Shown piece by piece: positions 1 through 10,976 of a stretch of 64,000 bases of DNA; within the stretch, counting starts at the first letter, position 1; each line of letters starts with the position of its first letter. The DNA lies in the NCBI GenBank assembly GCA_036346205.1, contig JARFJB010000754.1:1340001-1404000 (forward strand), written 5' to 3'. The position numbers and the translations under genes are program-made. The DNA is from Vesta saturnalis (lineage: Eukaryota > Arthropoda > Insecta > Coleoptera > Lampyridae). Under the pieces are notes generated by a model that saw nothing but the letters and a program-made list of their open reading frames with translations, made no database searches and was not told where the DNA came from.

Positions 1-1479
1 CTTTATGATAAAGTGAAATAGTTATACCGCCCTACAAAGAAAAAAAAATTTAAAAATAAAAAATAATTTTATATTCAAAGCCGCATTCTACATGGCAAAC
101 TTTTTTTTATGACCTTAAAGTCTTCGATGATGACGCTTCGACCACCGAGTAATAATAAAACATTTTTTACCCAACTTTTATTACACTCTTTTTGCAAAAA
201 TGTGTTAAAGGTTATTGAAATTATTATTAAGCAAATTATATTGATCCAGAGAAGGACATAAAAAATAATTACCATTCGTTAACGATATGTGCTTATATTA
301 ACATTCTAAATTCTGTATTCAATTGCATAAATGCGGATGTACAGTTATCACCGTTAAAACTTTATTTCTTCTTCAGATGTAATCATAAACATCAAAGATG
401 TGCAAGTAAGAAAAGATAAACCAAAGAATGTGGTAGTATAGTTGATTCCTTTTAATGCTTAAATCCATTCAAGGAATTATTTCTCAATAAATAGGTTAGA
501 GACCTCTTAGTACTTTACTTCTTCAATACATCAAATAAACTCTTTTTAAAGTAAGAAAGAGTGACCTCTTGTGCTGTAATGCGCCTGTATTTTGAAATAA
601 TTTTTTGATATTAAAAAAAACTAAACTAAAGCTTACATTAGGTTTGGTAGTGTAATACTAGGACTATACCAAATATGGATACTGGATTGCATTTACTTAC
701 TGGATTAGTTAGGTTATCTTGATACTTTTGTTAGCAAAAATACTACAATAAGTGGGCTTGTTCACAAAATAAGTTGACTGTCCACGCACATATGTTACAA
801 TTATTTCTTTAAATACATGAAGACGTGCCTTGAATTAATTTCTAAAGTCAATGAACGGTAGCTATACTTACATTCTACTTTTGGCACTATGGCAGTTACG
901 CTGCCTTACATAATAGGTCAAGAATGTATTTTTTTCCGCCTGTTATACATTATTCAACGCTAACTCGGTCAATATGCAACAAGTCATAACTGTTATTTCT
1001 AGCAAGTACATTTGCAATATTAATTAGGTAATTTTATTACATTAATTCAAATCCATCTACCTGAGCAGTGCGAGAAATCTATTACTTTTCATATTTGAAC
1101 GAAAGTAATTTAAAAGCTTGGTTTATTGTCTACTTCCTTAATTAACTGAATTAAAAGTGAATTTTTAATTTCACTCTCATTCCTCGGAACGTTACCAAAT
1201 GTGTATACAGTTCAATCGGGAACATCTTAGACATATTTAGCTGGTCTTTTTAATTCCTTTGCTTTTGAAAAGGAAAAAAAGGGACTGTATTTGTCAGTTA
1301 CCACCAAAAAGTTTACCTAGTTGATTTTGAACGCAAGAATTTGGAGCCATTTGCTGCTTATACTATAAGTATCACTATAATTAATTCCTTAAATAAAACA
1401 GTTCATAATAATAATAGTAATTATGCAATATACATTTTACTCAACGGTTTATCTGCAGGATATCAAAACCATGAAATAG
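1..1479. other. Anonymous AT-rich sequence
   Basis: AT-rich DNA without a recognisable gene or repeat. The only open frame of note (75-275, minus strand) is hydrophobic and AT-driven and resembles nothing I know. Confidence 0.5.
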
Positions 1480-1955
1480 CCAATTTCCCGGGTGATTTTT
1501 GATTTCAATAATTGCCGGCGTGATGAAACTTTCAGAAATGGTGTTTTCCGATGTGAAAACAGGTAATTCATGTTTTGCATACAAAATCTTTCTCGGGAAC
1601 GATTGCCATATTGAAAAAACGTTAAAAAAATCGCCCATTTTGGAGTTATCCGGAAATAGCTCTAAAACTTTTAATTTTTCGAACTTGGACGTGAAATACG
1701 AAAATGTTGGCGCTAAAATTCTGCACAATTCCTTTTTTACATTCATCTTTCTACGACTAATAGAACCGAAGATAGAATTTTTTATAAAATGGTCAATTTT
1801 TTCACAACAACTGCCATCTTTTTGTTCTTTACGCGCAAATTACTCTATGATCGCGGCTCGTAGGCTAAAAATGCTTCAATTAAGATCGATAGACAATTCA
1901 TTTATCAACAAAGTGCTTTTTTGTACAACCTCGTACGACCAAAACTTGCTGAAAT
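1480..1955 (+). repeat. Left arm of a 475-bp inverted repeat
   Basis: This segment is repeated in inverted orientation at 4087-4565. Both arms begin with a TTTCCCGGGTGATTTT block and share long blocks such as TTCGAACTTGGACGTGAAAT. Both DNA strands are accidentally open for about 100 codons, but the frames are broken differently in the two arms, so I treat it as non-coding repeat. The family is not recognised. The arms flank about 2.1 kb holding a gypsy remnant. Confidence 0.8.
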
Positions 1956-2865
1956 ACGACCCATTGGAATAAATTTTGGTAATAAATCGACAACGGTTAC
2001 TTCTACTGCAAAAATCATTCTTAGACAATCGAAAGGTTTGTTGCATTTTGCGCACTGTCCCGTTTCTTTACATAATCGTATACTTCCGAAATGTAGCTAT
2101 ATTAGCTAAATACGATGGTTTATCCGTATGTATATATTCAATTATTTACATTCGGGTGATTATTTCAATGACAAATTGAATATTTGAATAACACTGAATG
2201 GACAAAAGTACAAACAAAATTTTAGTACCGTCTACGTCTGAATGTTGCCGATTTATAGCCTTTAAAAATTCGTTAATTTCTTTAATACATTTAACAAAAA
2301 CTGAGTCATCTGTAAAATAAACTGTAATAATGTCGTTGGAAAAATTATGTTTTATACTTTTATACTACTTTAAACAACTGTCTAAACGACCCCGAAGTTT
2401 AAAACGAGCTAGATATAAACGGATTTCACATAGTGTCATTGTGAAAAAATGCCACTTTTTGGCCCAATTGTTAAAAAACAGGATGTTTTTTCGGTTTTTT
2501 CGACATAACTCTGTTTCTATGAGGTTTACGTCAATAATGCTCTTAAACAAAGTTGAAGCTTACAAAATTTCCGATAAAAAGGTCCCTGTATCATTTAATT
2601 TCCATACTTAGATGGAGCTCAATCTATATAATATTGTTAGAAATTTTACAAATAAAGGTAATAAAAAAAAAACTAAACATAAAATTTAAATACTACACGT
2701 GCGATTTATTCGAGTACAAAACAAATGAGAGAGCAGCAATATATCCGAGCACCGGAAAATCTTACGATATATGCCAAAATTAGGCGTAGTCAACCGCAAT
2801 GTTTTCCTTGACCAGTAGCGTCCTCATAAACCTACAAAGTCAGCATTTCCTAGTTACAATATTCT
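1956..2865. other. Spacer, nothing recognised
   Basis: AT-rich sequence between the inverted-repeat arm and the gypsy remnant. The open frames at 1921-2783 are short, overlap one another and have no recognisable motifs. Confidence 0.4.
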
Positions 2866-3393
2866 GACATATTTATGAGCAAACTCGGGTACAAACTTTC
2901 GGAAGTAGTCCCATGAATTTCCTAACTCGTTTAACGGATGTGGGTATAGGCGAGTTGATCAAGGCTTCAACTTGAGCTTTACCAAGCCTTATACCGTCAC
3001 TGGATATTTCTCTTCCTAAATACTCCTTAGTAAGTTGCAGAAAACGGCACTTTTGAATGTTAAGCGAAAATCCATTCAAATCTAACGCTTCTAACACTTA
3101 TTTAGTGTATGCTAAGCCCTCTTCGGGCGTCAAACTAGGGAAAATAGGTATCCTTCAACTGACCCAGTGCAAGTTTGATGGCTCTCTGGAATACAGAAGT
3201 GCATTGGCTAGGCCAAAAGGCATCCTCACGTACTCTAAATGTCCGTCGGGCGTCACGAAAGCAGTTTTGCATATGGAATCCTCGTGGATGGGTATCTGAT
3301 GAAATCCTGACGCAATTATCCAAGGATGTGAAAAACCTTGCCTACCCTAGTCTAATTGATCTTCAATCAAGAGGAGAGGGAATCGGTCTTTAA
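2866..3393 (-). pseudogene. Ty3/gypsy reverse transcriptase fragment, decayed
   Basis: Read on the minus strand, three frames together give most of the palm and connection parts of a Ty3/gypsy-type reverse transcriptase, which copies element RNA into DNA. Recognisable pieces in order are PLLLIEDQLD, a frame with GFHQIPIHEDS followed by VRMPFGLANA (3225-3315), a frame with QRAIKLALGQLKDTYFP, and the downstream block KCRFLQLTKEYLGREIS with VRKFMG (2890-3090). It is not functional. Frameshifts occur near 3205 and 2895, a stop lies near 3100, and a deletion after the TYFP block removes the expected YxDD catalytic segment. No gag, RNase H or integrase is visible nearby. The subfamily is not assignable. 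Confidence 0.85.
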
Positions 3394-3476
3394 AATACAA
3401 TAATAGTGCTTGCCCTAGTAAAAATTGTTATATTGTTTATTTACTGTAAAGTCAATAAAACATTTCATTTCTAACA
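3392..3476 (+). repeat. 85-bp direct repeat, copy 1 (LTR-end-like)
   Basis: Identical over 85 bp to 3664-3748. It contains AATAAAACATTTC and ends in ...CTAACA, as many LTR 3' ends do. It abuts the upstream edge of the gypsy fragment. The LTR identity is inference. Confidence 0.6.
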
Positions 3477-3529
3477 CGGCCAGACTAACGCTGGCGACGT
3501 TCTCGGAGCTTCTCATCCACATACCTAAA

Positions 3530-3656
3530 CAGAGAGACCGTCAGTCATATTGTGCATAGGGGAGACCTCAGCCGCCACTTGGCTCTACCACTACCGGGAC
3601 AGAGACCATCAAGCATATCGTACATAGTGGGCACCGCAGCGACCACTTGGCTACAT
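3530..3656 (+). repeat. Imperfect tandem duplication, about 65-bp unit
   Basis: Two GC-richer units share AGAGACC, CATAGTGGGCACC-like and CACTTGGCT blocks (the first from about 3533, the second from about 3600). They lie between the two 85-bp direct repeats. Possibly untranslated leader of an LTR element. Confidence 0.5.
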
Positions 3657-3663
3657 AATAACG

Positions 3664-3748
3664 AAAATACAATAATAGTGCTTGCCCTAGTAAAAATTGT
3701 TATATTGTTTATTTACTGTAAAGTCAATAAAACATTTCATTTCTAACA
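3664..3748 (+). repeat. 85-bp direct repeat, copy 2
   Basis: Second identical copy of 3392-3476, 272 bp downstream. Identity over the full unit suggests a recent duplication or an LTR-type pair. Confidence 0.6.
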
Positions 3749-4086
3749 ATATTGAGTTACATTTGCCACAATTTCAGATTTTTCGAGGTGATATTACTCG
3801 AGAAATGGTAAAATGTTCCCTCCGTCAACTGTGAGAGTCGCCCAGGTAGCTGAAATTCCAATATTTTTTGACAACTGCGTATCTCTCGGGCCTCTTTTGA
3901 TGATCTGGCAACATTGCATGTTCTTATTCGATACATCCTCCTAAGCAACTCGCGTTTCAGTATAACGTACTTTTCACGGCAGTCAGTTTCAGTCGGCGAA
4001 ATGGCTGAAGAAATCGCGGAAAAGTGTTCTATTTGCGATAATCTTCTAACAGAAAATGTCGTGAGTGTTATTTCGGTAAAATAATC

Positions 4087-4565
4087 ATATCTCGGCAAGT
4101 TTTGGTCGCACGTGGTTGTAAAAAAAGAATTTTCTGCATAAATGAATTTTCTATCGATGTTATTTGAAGCATTTATTGCCTACGAGCCGCCATCATAGCG
4201 TAATTTGCGCGTAAAGAGCAAAAAGGAAAGTGAAAAAAGTGGCCATTTTTTTTTAAATTCTATCTTCGGTTCTATTAGTAGTAGAAAGATGAATAAAAAA
4301 CGAAATTGTCCAGAATTTTACCACCAACATTTTCGTATTTCACGTCCAAGTTCGAAAAATTAAAAGTTTTAGAGCTATTTCCGGATAACACCAAAATGTG
4401 CGATTTTTTAACGTTTTTTCAATATGGCGACCGTTCCCGAGCAAAATTTTGTATGCAAAACATGAACTACTTGTTTTCACATCCGAAAACACCATCTCTG
4501 AAAGTTTCATCACTCCGGCAATTATAGGAATCAACAGTGGCAAAAAATCACCCGGGAAATGGGCT
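4087..4565 (-). repeat. Right arm of the 475-bp inverted repeat
   Basis: Reverse complement of 1480-1955 with scattered substitutions and small indels. Beyond it (3757-4086) the arm continues into sequence without a partner on the left side. A 113-codon minus-strand open frame there has no recognisable domain. Confidence 0.8.
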
Positions 4566-5035
4566 AGAAGTGGGTTTTTTAATTATATCTCTAAATTATG
4601 TAAAAATATTTTTAAACTATTGCAGTTAACCTTAACGACAAAATTTATTTAAATATAAGCGTTCAATCATTAATAAGTTTTTCATACTCAATGTATGTAC
4701 AGATATTTATTTAATGGGTAAATTACGTACAACGAAATGTTACTCAGAACTTAGAATTTAATTGCTTTAAATTCGCATAATTTTGGACATTGCGCATATT
4801 AAAAGTAGTTTGCGAATAATTATGCACAACGGAGAAAAATGTACAGTTTAGTTGTAATTAGAGATTATGATAAATCAGGACCGTAGCTAGAGCAGTCTAT
4901 CTATAGGCGACCTTATAGAGCTATAGTGGTGGCATTAGAAATTGAAGGAAGCCCAGGAAGGAAGGTTACGTAAGAAACCATTTTTACAAATACTTTAAAA
5001 CACAAAGTATTTTTTTAATTATTACAAGTTTGTTA
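4566..5035. other. Anonymous AT-rich spacer
   Basis: No gene, repeat or structured site recognised. Confidence 0.4.
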
Positions 5036-5440
5036 GAATAAGTTCAAAAGTAAATATGTAGTTAAAAATTATTACTAATTCTATTAAATACATAACTAAA
5101 AAGTTTACCTCGAGTAGGATTTGAACCTACGACATGTAGTTTACTACGGTACCGTTCTAACCAACTGAGTAATCGAGATACAAGACCCAATCGACTCAAA
5201 TTACTTATATTAATTGAATGTGAGCCTGCAGTATCGCAAAGAGTTTTGTTGTGAGCGAATAAGTTCAAAAGTAAATATGTAATTAAAAATTATTATTAAT
5301 TTTATTAAATACATAAACAAAAATTGTACCTCGAGTAGGATATGAACCTACGACATGCTCTAACCAACTGAACTATCGAGGTACAAGCCCCAATTGATGT
5401 AAATTTTGTCTTTATGTATGCAGAACTGATGTAAAAAGTA
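5036..5440 (-). repeat. Tandem pair of tRNA-derived SINE-like units
   Basis: Two units begin at 5036 and 5257 (period 221 bp) with the same GAATAAGTTCAAAAG start. On the minus strand each has a tRNA-like head followed by an AT-rich tail. In the first head (about 5105-5182) the acceptor halves ATCTCGA and TCGAGGT pair, and the T arm GTAGG-TTCAAAT-CCTAC is perfect. The anticodon position reads AGT, so it is tRNA-Thr-like. The D and anticodon stems are mismatched, so it is not a working tRNA. The second head (5327-5392) lacks the anticodon arm. A third relative lies at 10108-10272. Confidence 0.7.
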
Positions 5441-5659
5441 TTGTTCTTCATAATGAATTTTAAAACATCAAAAGCTCTTGTAAAAACTCTAAACAGAATT
5501 CTAATTAAATAAGTAACTAAACAATATCTGGTAATAACACGAGAGTAGTTAAATATGCATCGTGTCCGATATAATAATGAACAACATGGGAATATCTGAA
5601 ACGGTATGAGATAGATCAGTTAAATGGGACAAAAATGATCTAATAACGAAATCAGGCTA

Positions 5660-6656
5660 GAGTTCCATGCTCAGGAACCCGAAAATTAAGATAATTACAT
5701 TTTAGTTGCATAGATTAGACCCAGACAAGTTCATGGGCACCTCACTTATGACGCGGAATCCTGGGGATCGAAAGTTTAGCATGGTAATCGATAAGAACGC
5801 GGAAAGTTTACAAGGCGCCAAGGTAACATGTAGCAAATATTAATAAAATTTTTCTTTTTAGATTTCTAACATTCCAGTTGGGGAGTTAAATCGGGCAAGC
5901 ATTCCAAGTCATCATTGGGAACTTCCCAAAACAATTTCTTGGGCGCCATGTGTTGGTTTACTACCGGCCGAACTGAATTGCCGCACACCTCGCCACGAAT
6001 GAAACTCTATGGAGAGGCTGGATTTTCTTGTGGAAGATAGGTCTGCACAAAGAAGACGTGCACTAACAAACGTAGTTCTAAAAATACTCACTTTGTCAGA
6101 AATTTGTATGTGGCGGGTTGTTAGTTATGATTACCGCAAACCTAACTAAAACCTGCCCCCAATTTTCCTCGGCCATAGGTTATTTGGAAGTAAAAAAACG
6201 CTAAACTTAAACCTAGCCACTAAAGCGGCTAGGTTATTTGTAAGTTTAGCCTATTTTTTTTAATTGATGCAAAAACAGGCACACGACACTAAAACAAAAG
6301 TTTGGAAAAAAATGCTACACTTAAACGTAGATTGCCACAAAGCGCCTAGGTTATTTGTAGGTTTAGTATATTTTTTCCCAATTCATACAGAAATAGGGAA
6401 TCCGCCGCGGCTGGCAGATGTATGCGCGAGGTCTAAAACCACTTTACTTAGACTCAGGGCATCATTTACAACAATTTGATACCAAAAAATGTTGATTTCA
6501 ATGTATTTCTCATAAACTGTTAAATTTTTATCCCTTATAACCTTTGGATCCCTAGGGTTCCGCGCAATAAGTGAGGTATCAATGAACTTGTCTTGGTCTA
6601 CTCTATAGTCTTATATTACAATTGCTCCAATTATCGGGTTCCTCAGTACGGAACTC
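5660..6656. mobile_element. Non-autonomous element with about 140-bp inverted ends
   Basis: The ends are inverted copies starting GAGTTCC and continuing AGGAACCCGA. The left arm runs from 5660 to about 5795, and the right arm from about 6525 to 6656. Matching inner blocks include GACAAGTTCAT and ACCTCACTTAT. The interior has no transposase. It holds two diverged copies (about 6194 and 6307, period about 113 bp) of a unit containing CTAGGTTATTTGTA. The superfamily is unknown. Confidence 0.7.
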
Positions 6657-6709
6657 GTATCCGATCTTATACACAATAAAACAATTTTTTTGTTTTTTAT
6701 TTTATTGTT

Positions 6710-7590
6710 TTCTGGAGACACTGAAAAACAAAAAGGACTTTTTCATTGTCACTTTTTCTACTTTATTAGACGATGTTAACTAAAATTTTGTACGACGTTT
6801 CGTTTCTGAACAACCATCACCATCTTTGGTTTTTTAAGTACATCAAAAAAATTCTTTTCACTTTCTAAACATAAATAAGCCCTTCTGTTGAATCAAAAAC
6901 ACATGATAGCATATCTGGAGCAATTGTGTTAAATGCAGCCATAACGAGTCTTAATAATTTTCATAAGTTTTAGAACACACTTGATTTTTTATATAACCCC
7001 AGAAAAAAAAGGCTAGAGATGTTAAATCAGGTGCTCTCGCTGGCCAAGATATGGTTGATCGAGCGCCACTCCATCTTGCCGGAAATTGATTAGACACGTA
7101 ACTATGAAAAATTGCTGCAGTATGGGCTGGATCACCATCTGGTTAGAACCAGCAATTCTGAATAACTGCCAGCGGTAAATTATCTAACGCCTCAACAACA
7201 TTATTTTCGAGTAAATTTAAACAGCGTTGCCATGTGAGTGATTCATTGTAAATAAATGGTCCTATTAGCATCCTACCAAAAATTCCTACTCACATTTTAA
7301 ATCCGAAACGACGTTGAGATCTAGAGGATCTATTTCTAATTTTTATATAAAAAACACTGTTTTCAATGGCTACTTGATACATTAAATATGGATACCAATA
7401 AAATGGCTTTTTTTTGTAAAACTTGCAGATAACACATGCATGTGTTATATGGCTGAATTTGTAATAAAAAAATGCTACCACAACAAAGTTGATGATGGTT
7501 GCTCAGAAACGAAACGTCGCACAAGATTTTAGTTAAGGTCGTCGAACTTAGATTCTCAAAACATCTCCAAATTTCGTTTTTTCTAAGAAT
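6710..7590 (-). mobile_element. Tc1/mariner-type element remnant
   Basis: Inverted ends of at least 54 bp flank a decayed transposase. The left arm includes 6771-6834 (GTTAACTAAAATTTTG, then CGACGTTTCG) and the right arm 7480-7540. Weaker similarity continues outward to about 6710 and 7590, so the true ends are approximate. Confidence 0.75.
6895..7330 (-). pseudogene. Tc1/mariner-type transposase, C-terminal half, dead
   Basis: The minus-strand reading gives RMLIGPFIYN, PAHTAAIFHSY, WPARAPDLT and FFWGYIKN in order, which is the second half of an IS630/Tc1/mariner DDE transposase (cut-and-paste DNA transposition). The second catalytic Asp is present in a PDGDPAH context. The third catalytic position, 41 residues further on, is Ala (sequence LTSLAFFFWG), so the triad is lost. 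There are stops near 7150 and 7285 and a frameshift near 6960. The first catalytic Asp and the helix-turn-helix are missing. Inverted ends flank it. Confidence 0.8.
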
Positions 7591-7910
7591 TGAATTTTCA
7601 TTAGCATACCTCTAAATCGAAGGATTCCGTTCTTCTTTTTGTAATACCCAATAAAATTAAGTTCGCCGGTCTTTGCCAGCACTGAAAAACTGGACTCGTA
7701 TAATGTTGTACTACATCCAAATGTCCTTTCAACCGCAACTCTATCTTTATGCAGAAGCGAAAATTGTCAAAAGCAGTATTTTCCTCTCCTATTTGTTGAA
7801 TCAAAAAAATTTGTTTTCTTGTTTTGATGGTAATTTGATGCCTAAAGTTTCTGGATACTTCTCGACATCCATGCTATCTTCCGTATTTGCTAAAGAACAG
7901 TTTAAGTACT
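7590..7910 (-). pseudogene. Possible Ty1/copia-type gag N-terminus, decayed
   Basis: On the minus strand an open frame with FDNFRFCIKIELRLKGHLDV (about 7725-7790) resembles the start of copia-type gag polyproteins, where a short W/F-R-F/M stretch precedes an LxxxGxxxVV block. Upstream, MDVEKYPETLGIKLPSKQEN reads in a neighbouring frame, separated by a frameshift in a T-run near 7808. No zinc knuckle, protease or reverse transcriptase follows. It is short and the family match is by eye only. Confidence 0.4.
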
Positions 7911-7959
7911 CATTATTTTTTAACAGGCTCGTCAGCTTTGCCTATGAAGAATGACGATT

Positions 7960-8880
7960 TAAAAGTAGTATTAGGGTCAACAACATCACCATCACTAAAC
8001 TAAAAGTGCACATGCTTTATAAAGAAAATTTAATTTTACAAAAGTTTTGTTTATAAAATTTTTTAATATAACGCAAATTAAATCTAAAAATTAATTAAAT
8101 ATGAACGAAAATGGTTAACCCGAATTATTGATATTTTATAGAAGTGGGCGGCTTTGGAATTATTATATGTTAACCTATTTATGTCTATTAATCTCTATCT
8201 GACATGAAGTTTTAAACGTCATTCTGACAGATTATTGTTTTTGTTTTTACAATGTTTGCCTGTTTTCCTCATGAACGTATAAAAAAGAGGTTGCATAGTT
8301 ATCCTAAAAAATTATATTTATAATTATTTTTGAATTTATTGATCCATTACAAAACTTATTATTATGGTTAAAATTATTCAATTTCTATTAATTTCCATTT
8401 TGTAGGTTGGATGGTCGTGTGTTGTTTCACACCAGATATGTCTTACAGAAATTAACAAGTTTCATATTTATATACCTAAATTAAACGTTATTAGGTCCAC
8501 ACTAACAATTCAACATGTAATATGTTTCGCCACCGCGTGGCGATACAAACGAGGAAATCCCGTCCCATATTTACTTCATAAACAAAAGAAAAAAACGCCT
8601 CGATTGATTGCACCCTGCAATTTCTAATACGTATTAATACTATTAATAATTCTCTGGCACATTTTTCTGGTTGTGTGCAATAATTTTTCAAAGTATTTTG
8701 TGGCTTGGTGGATTGTATGAATAATTTCATAACATAAGATTACCGGTGAGTACAAACTTATATAATCTGTCCATGTTTAGCAGATTCCAGTGACTTAGGA
8801 ACCAAGGATCTGGAAGTACCAGTTACTTATCGAAGACCGTTTGCAATGAGGTTATTCTCTTGATGGATCATAAAGTCTTC
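7960..8880. other. Anonymous sequence before the hAT remnant
   Basis: AT-rich. The 79-codon minus-strand open frame at 8491-8730 has no recognisable family. Part of this stretch may be diverged 5' sequence of the hAT element. Confidence 0.3.
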
Positions 8881-9828
8881 AAACAGATATAGTACATGTG
8901 GACCAACTTACCCTCATCGTTAGATACGTTTTGGAAACAGGAAAACCGTGTGAAACATTTCTAAAGTTTTTACCCTCAGTGGACATAAAACTGAAGAAAT
9001 CTTTGCAACCATCATTTAGGAACTCAAAACACTGGGCATAAATATTGAAAACTGTCGTAGAAAATCATATGATAATTCCGCGAACATGTCTGGTATGTAC
9101 AATGGCTTATAGACTAAAATTCAAAGCCAAGCACCTTTTGCTTTTTTTCGTTCCTTGCTCTGCCCACTCTTTAAATTTAGTGGCAACTGCGGCTGTGAAT
9201 CTTGCACAGAAGCTTATGGCTTCTTCTAGTTGCTTCAAGAAATCTACGTTTGACACAACGCTGGCAAAAATTAATGACTGAAATCGGAAAAGGGAGAGTA
9301 AATCTAACACTTTGGTCAGCTAGAGAGGACGCATGTAGAAGTTTGAGAGATTCTTGGCACGAAGTCCTTGAAACTATGGTATCAATCAAGGGTGTAACGC
9401 GAAACGAAGGTACGGGAATATTTTTGAATTTAGATAAACTGGAAATCGCGGTAATGGTTGTTATACATTTTCAATGCCACCTTTCTTCTTAAAGAATTTT
9501 GGTAAAACCAGATTCTGGTTCATTGAAAAGTCTATCTTCGTTCCTGCGAAAACATAATTTGCAAAACGTTTATCAAAACTTGAATATAACAGTTCGCATG
9601 GCTCTATGTACACCAGCAACAAATTGTTCTGGCGAGAGAAGCTTTTCTTGCTTAAAACACTTAAAACAGGTGAAAAATGATCTAAGGTCTACTTTAAGCC
9701 AAAAAAAGCTAAACGCCTTAGCTCTTTTGTGCAAAAGGTCAGAAGTAATGAACAAGATTTCATACGACTACATAATTGATGATTTTGCGAATAGAAAATC
9801 GCGCAAAAAGTTATTGTAAAATTTTCAT
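8880..9828 (+). pseudogene. hAT transposase remnant (C-terminal part)
   Basis: This is the remnant of a hAT-superfamily transposase of the type related to zinc-finger MYM/TTF proteins. In order: HVDQLTLIVRYVLETGKPC (8892-8950), then in another frame SYDNSANMSGMYNGL (about 9066-9110), a cysteine/histidine block PCSAHSLNLV, WSAREDACRSLRDSW (9315-9360), and the C-terminal dimerisation block ERSFSCLKHLKQVKNDLRS (about 9635-9695). The last 106 codons (9499-9819) are open. Stops near 9020 and 9110 and several frameshifts break the rest, so no active enzyme is expected. No convincing 8-bp duplication or inverted ends were found around it. Confidence 0.8.
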
Positions 9829-10107
9829 ATCTTAATTAATGTTATTACATCGTCATTATCAGCCGGATTGTTACCTTACCCCGCCTTATTAGTAGTACAT
9901 GATTGAGGTTTTATTAGCTCAGAGATATAGGTAACCAAAAACCATTTCTTGTGCAATCTTAACTAAATCGTTGGGTATTAAAAATAATCTAGGAACTGAC
10001 AAAAGGTGGTGTAATTAGGACGATAGTGCACAAATCATAAACTAGGGTATCAAATGTGTAAATCCGCCACTGAAGTACGTACCACAAACCGTTTATTACT
10101 AAAATAT

Positions 10108-10272
10108 AGTTGGTATATAATTAAAAATTGTTCTTAATTTTATTAAATACATAAATAAAAAGTTTACCTCCAGTAGGATTTGAACCTACGACCTGTACTT
10201 TGCTAGTATAAAGTATTTTATTTAATAAAATTAATAATAATTTTTGATTACATATTTACCTTTGAACTTATT
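10108..10272. repeat. Palindromic tRNA-like repeat (inverted tails)
   Basis: Related to the units at 5036-5440. A plus-oriented tail (10108-10166, with TTTATTAAATACATAA) leads into a partial head with GGATTTGAACCTACGAC. An inverted copy of the same tail follows (10208-10272, ending GAACTTATTCG). The two tails can pair as a long hairpin around the head. Confidence 0.6.
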
Positions 10273-10920
10273 CGTTTATAACAAAAACTAATAATTTAAT
10301 AGTTGGTATGTATCTATTCAAACATTTCAAGAATGTCGCAGCAAAGTAAACATATTGGCTCGTTATCGCGGGTTACACACTACCTAGAAAAATTATAATT
10401 ACTTAAATACCTGCATGTTACGTATAATTAAATACAATATAATAACAAAAATTGCAAAAACTATCCTTTAAGTAGCTACCAAACATAAAAAGAGTGCTGC
10501 GTAATTTGAATAGATACTAACCTCTCCCAATAGCAAAAAGAATCTAAAACCTCTCTTTTATTTGGTTCAAAATTGTAATGGTAGAAATAAAAATACAGCC
10601 TAATCTTGAATGTAATTAAAAGTAATTACCATGTTAGGTATTTACTTAAGATACCAAATAGGTACGTAATACATGCAAGTACCTACACAAATGTAAATGA
10701 TTTCACCAATGACTAAGTTATGGCTATACACTCACTTAACTGTGTTAAATTCATGGTCACAATAAATAAGTCATGCATTAGAAAACATTTTCTAATGTTA
10801 TTTAAATACAAATTTAAACCCGCGCCTTTATATGTAAATAGAAAATTACCATTATTCGAATAATTTGATAACAGAAATTTCACAGACACTACCTTATTTT
10901 TTAAACGTTTCACATTAACA

Positions 10921-10922
<2 letters not shown>
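10273..10922. other. Anonymous AT-rich spacer
   Basis: No gene or repeat recognised. Confidence 0.4.

Positions 10923-10970
<48 letters not shown>
10923..10970. repeat. (AT)n microsatellite
   Basis: Uninterrupted AT dinucleotides for about 48 bp. It forms the left flank of the next element. A short ATATATA remains on that element's right flank. Confidence 0.95.

Positions 10971-10972
<2 letters not shown>

Positions 10973-10976
<4 letters not shown>

Noticed and set aside
1499..1972. 157-codon plus-strand open frame
   Set aside because: It lies in the inverted-repeat arm, the opposite strand is also open, and the frame is broken in the other arm. No domain is recognisable.
3757..4098. 113-codon minus-strand open frame
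   Set aside because: It runs into the right inverted-repeat arm and shows no family features. It is probably chance within repeat sequence.
5105..5182. Functional tRNA-Thr gene
   Set aside because: The T arm and acceptor pair, but the D and anticodon stems have mismatches, and the unit is repeated with a SINE-like tail.
5062..5268. 68-codon minus-strand open frame
   Set aside because: It is the translation of the tRNA-like head and tail of the tandem repeat.
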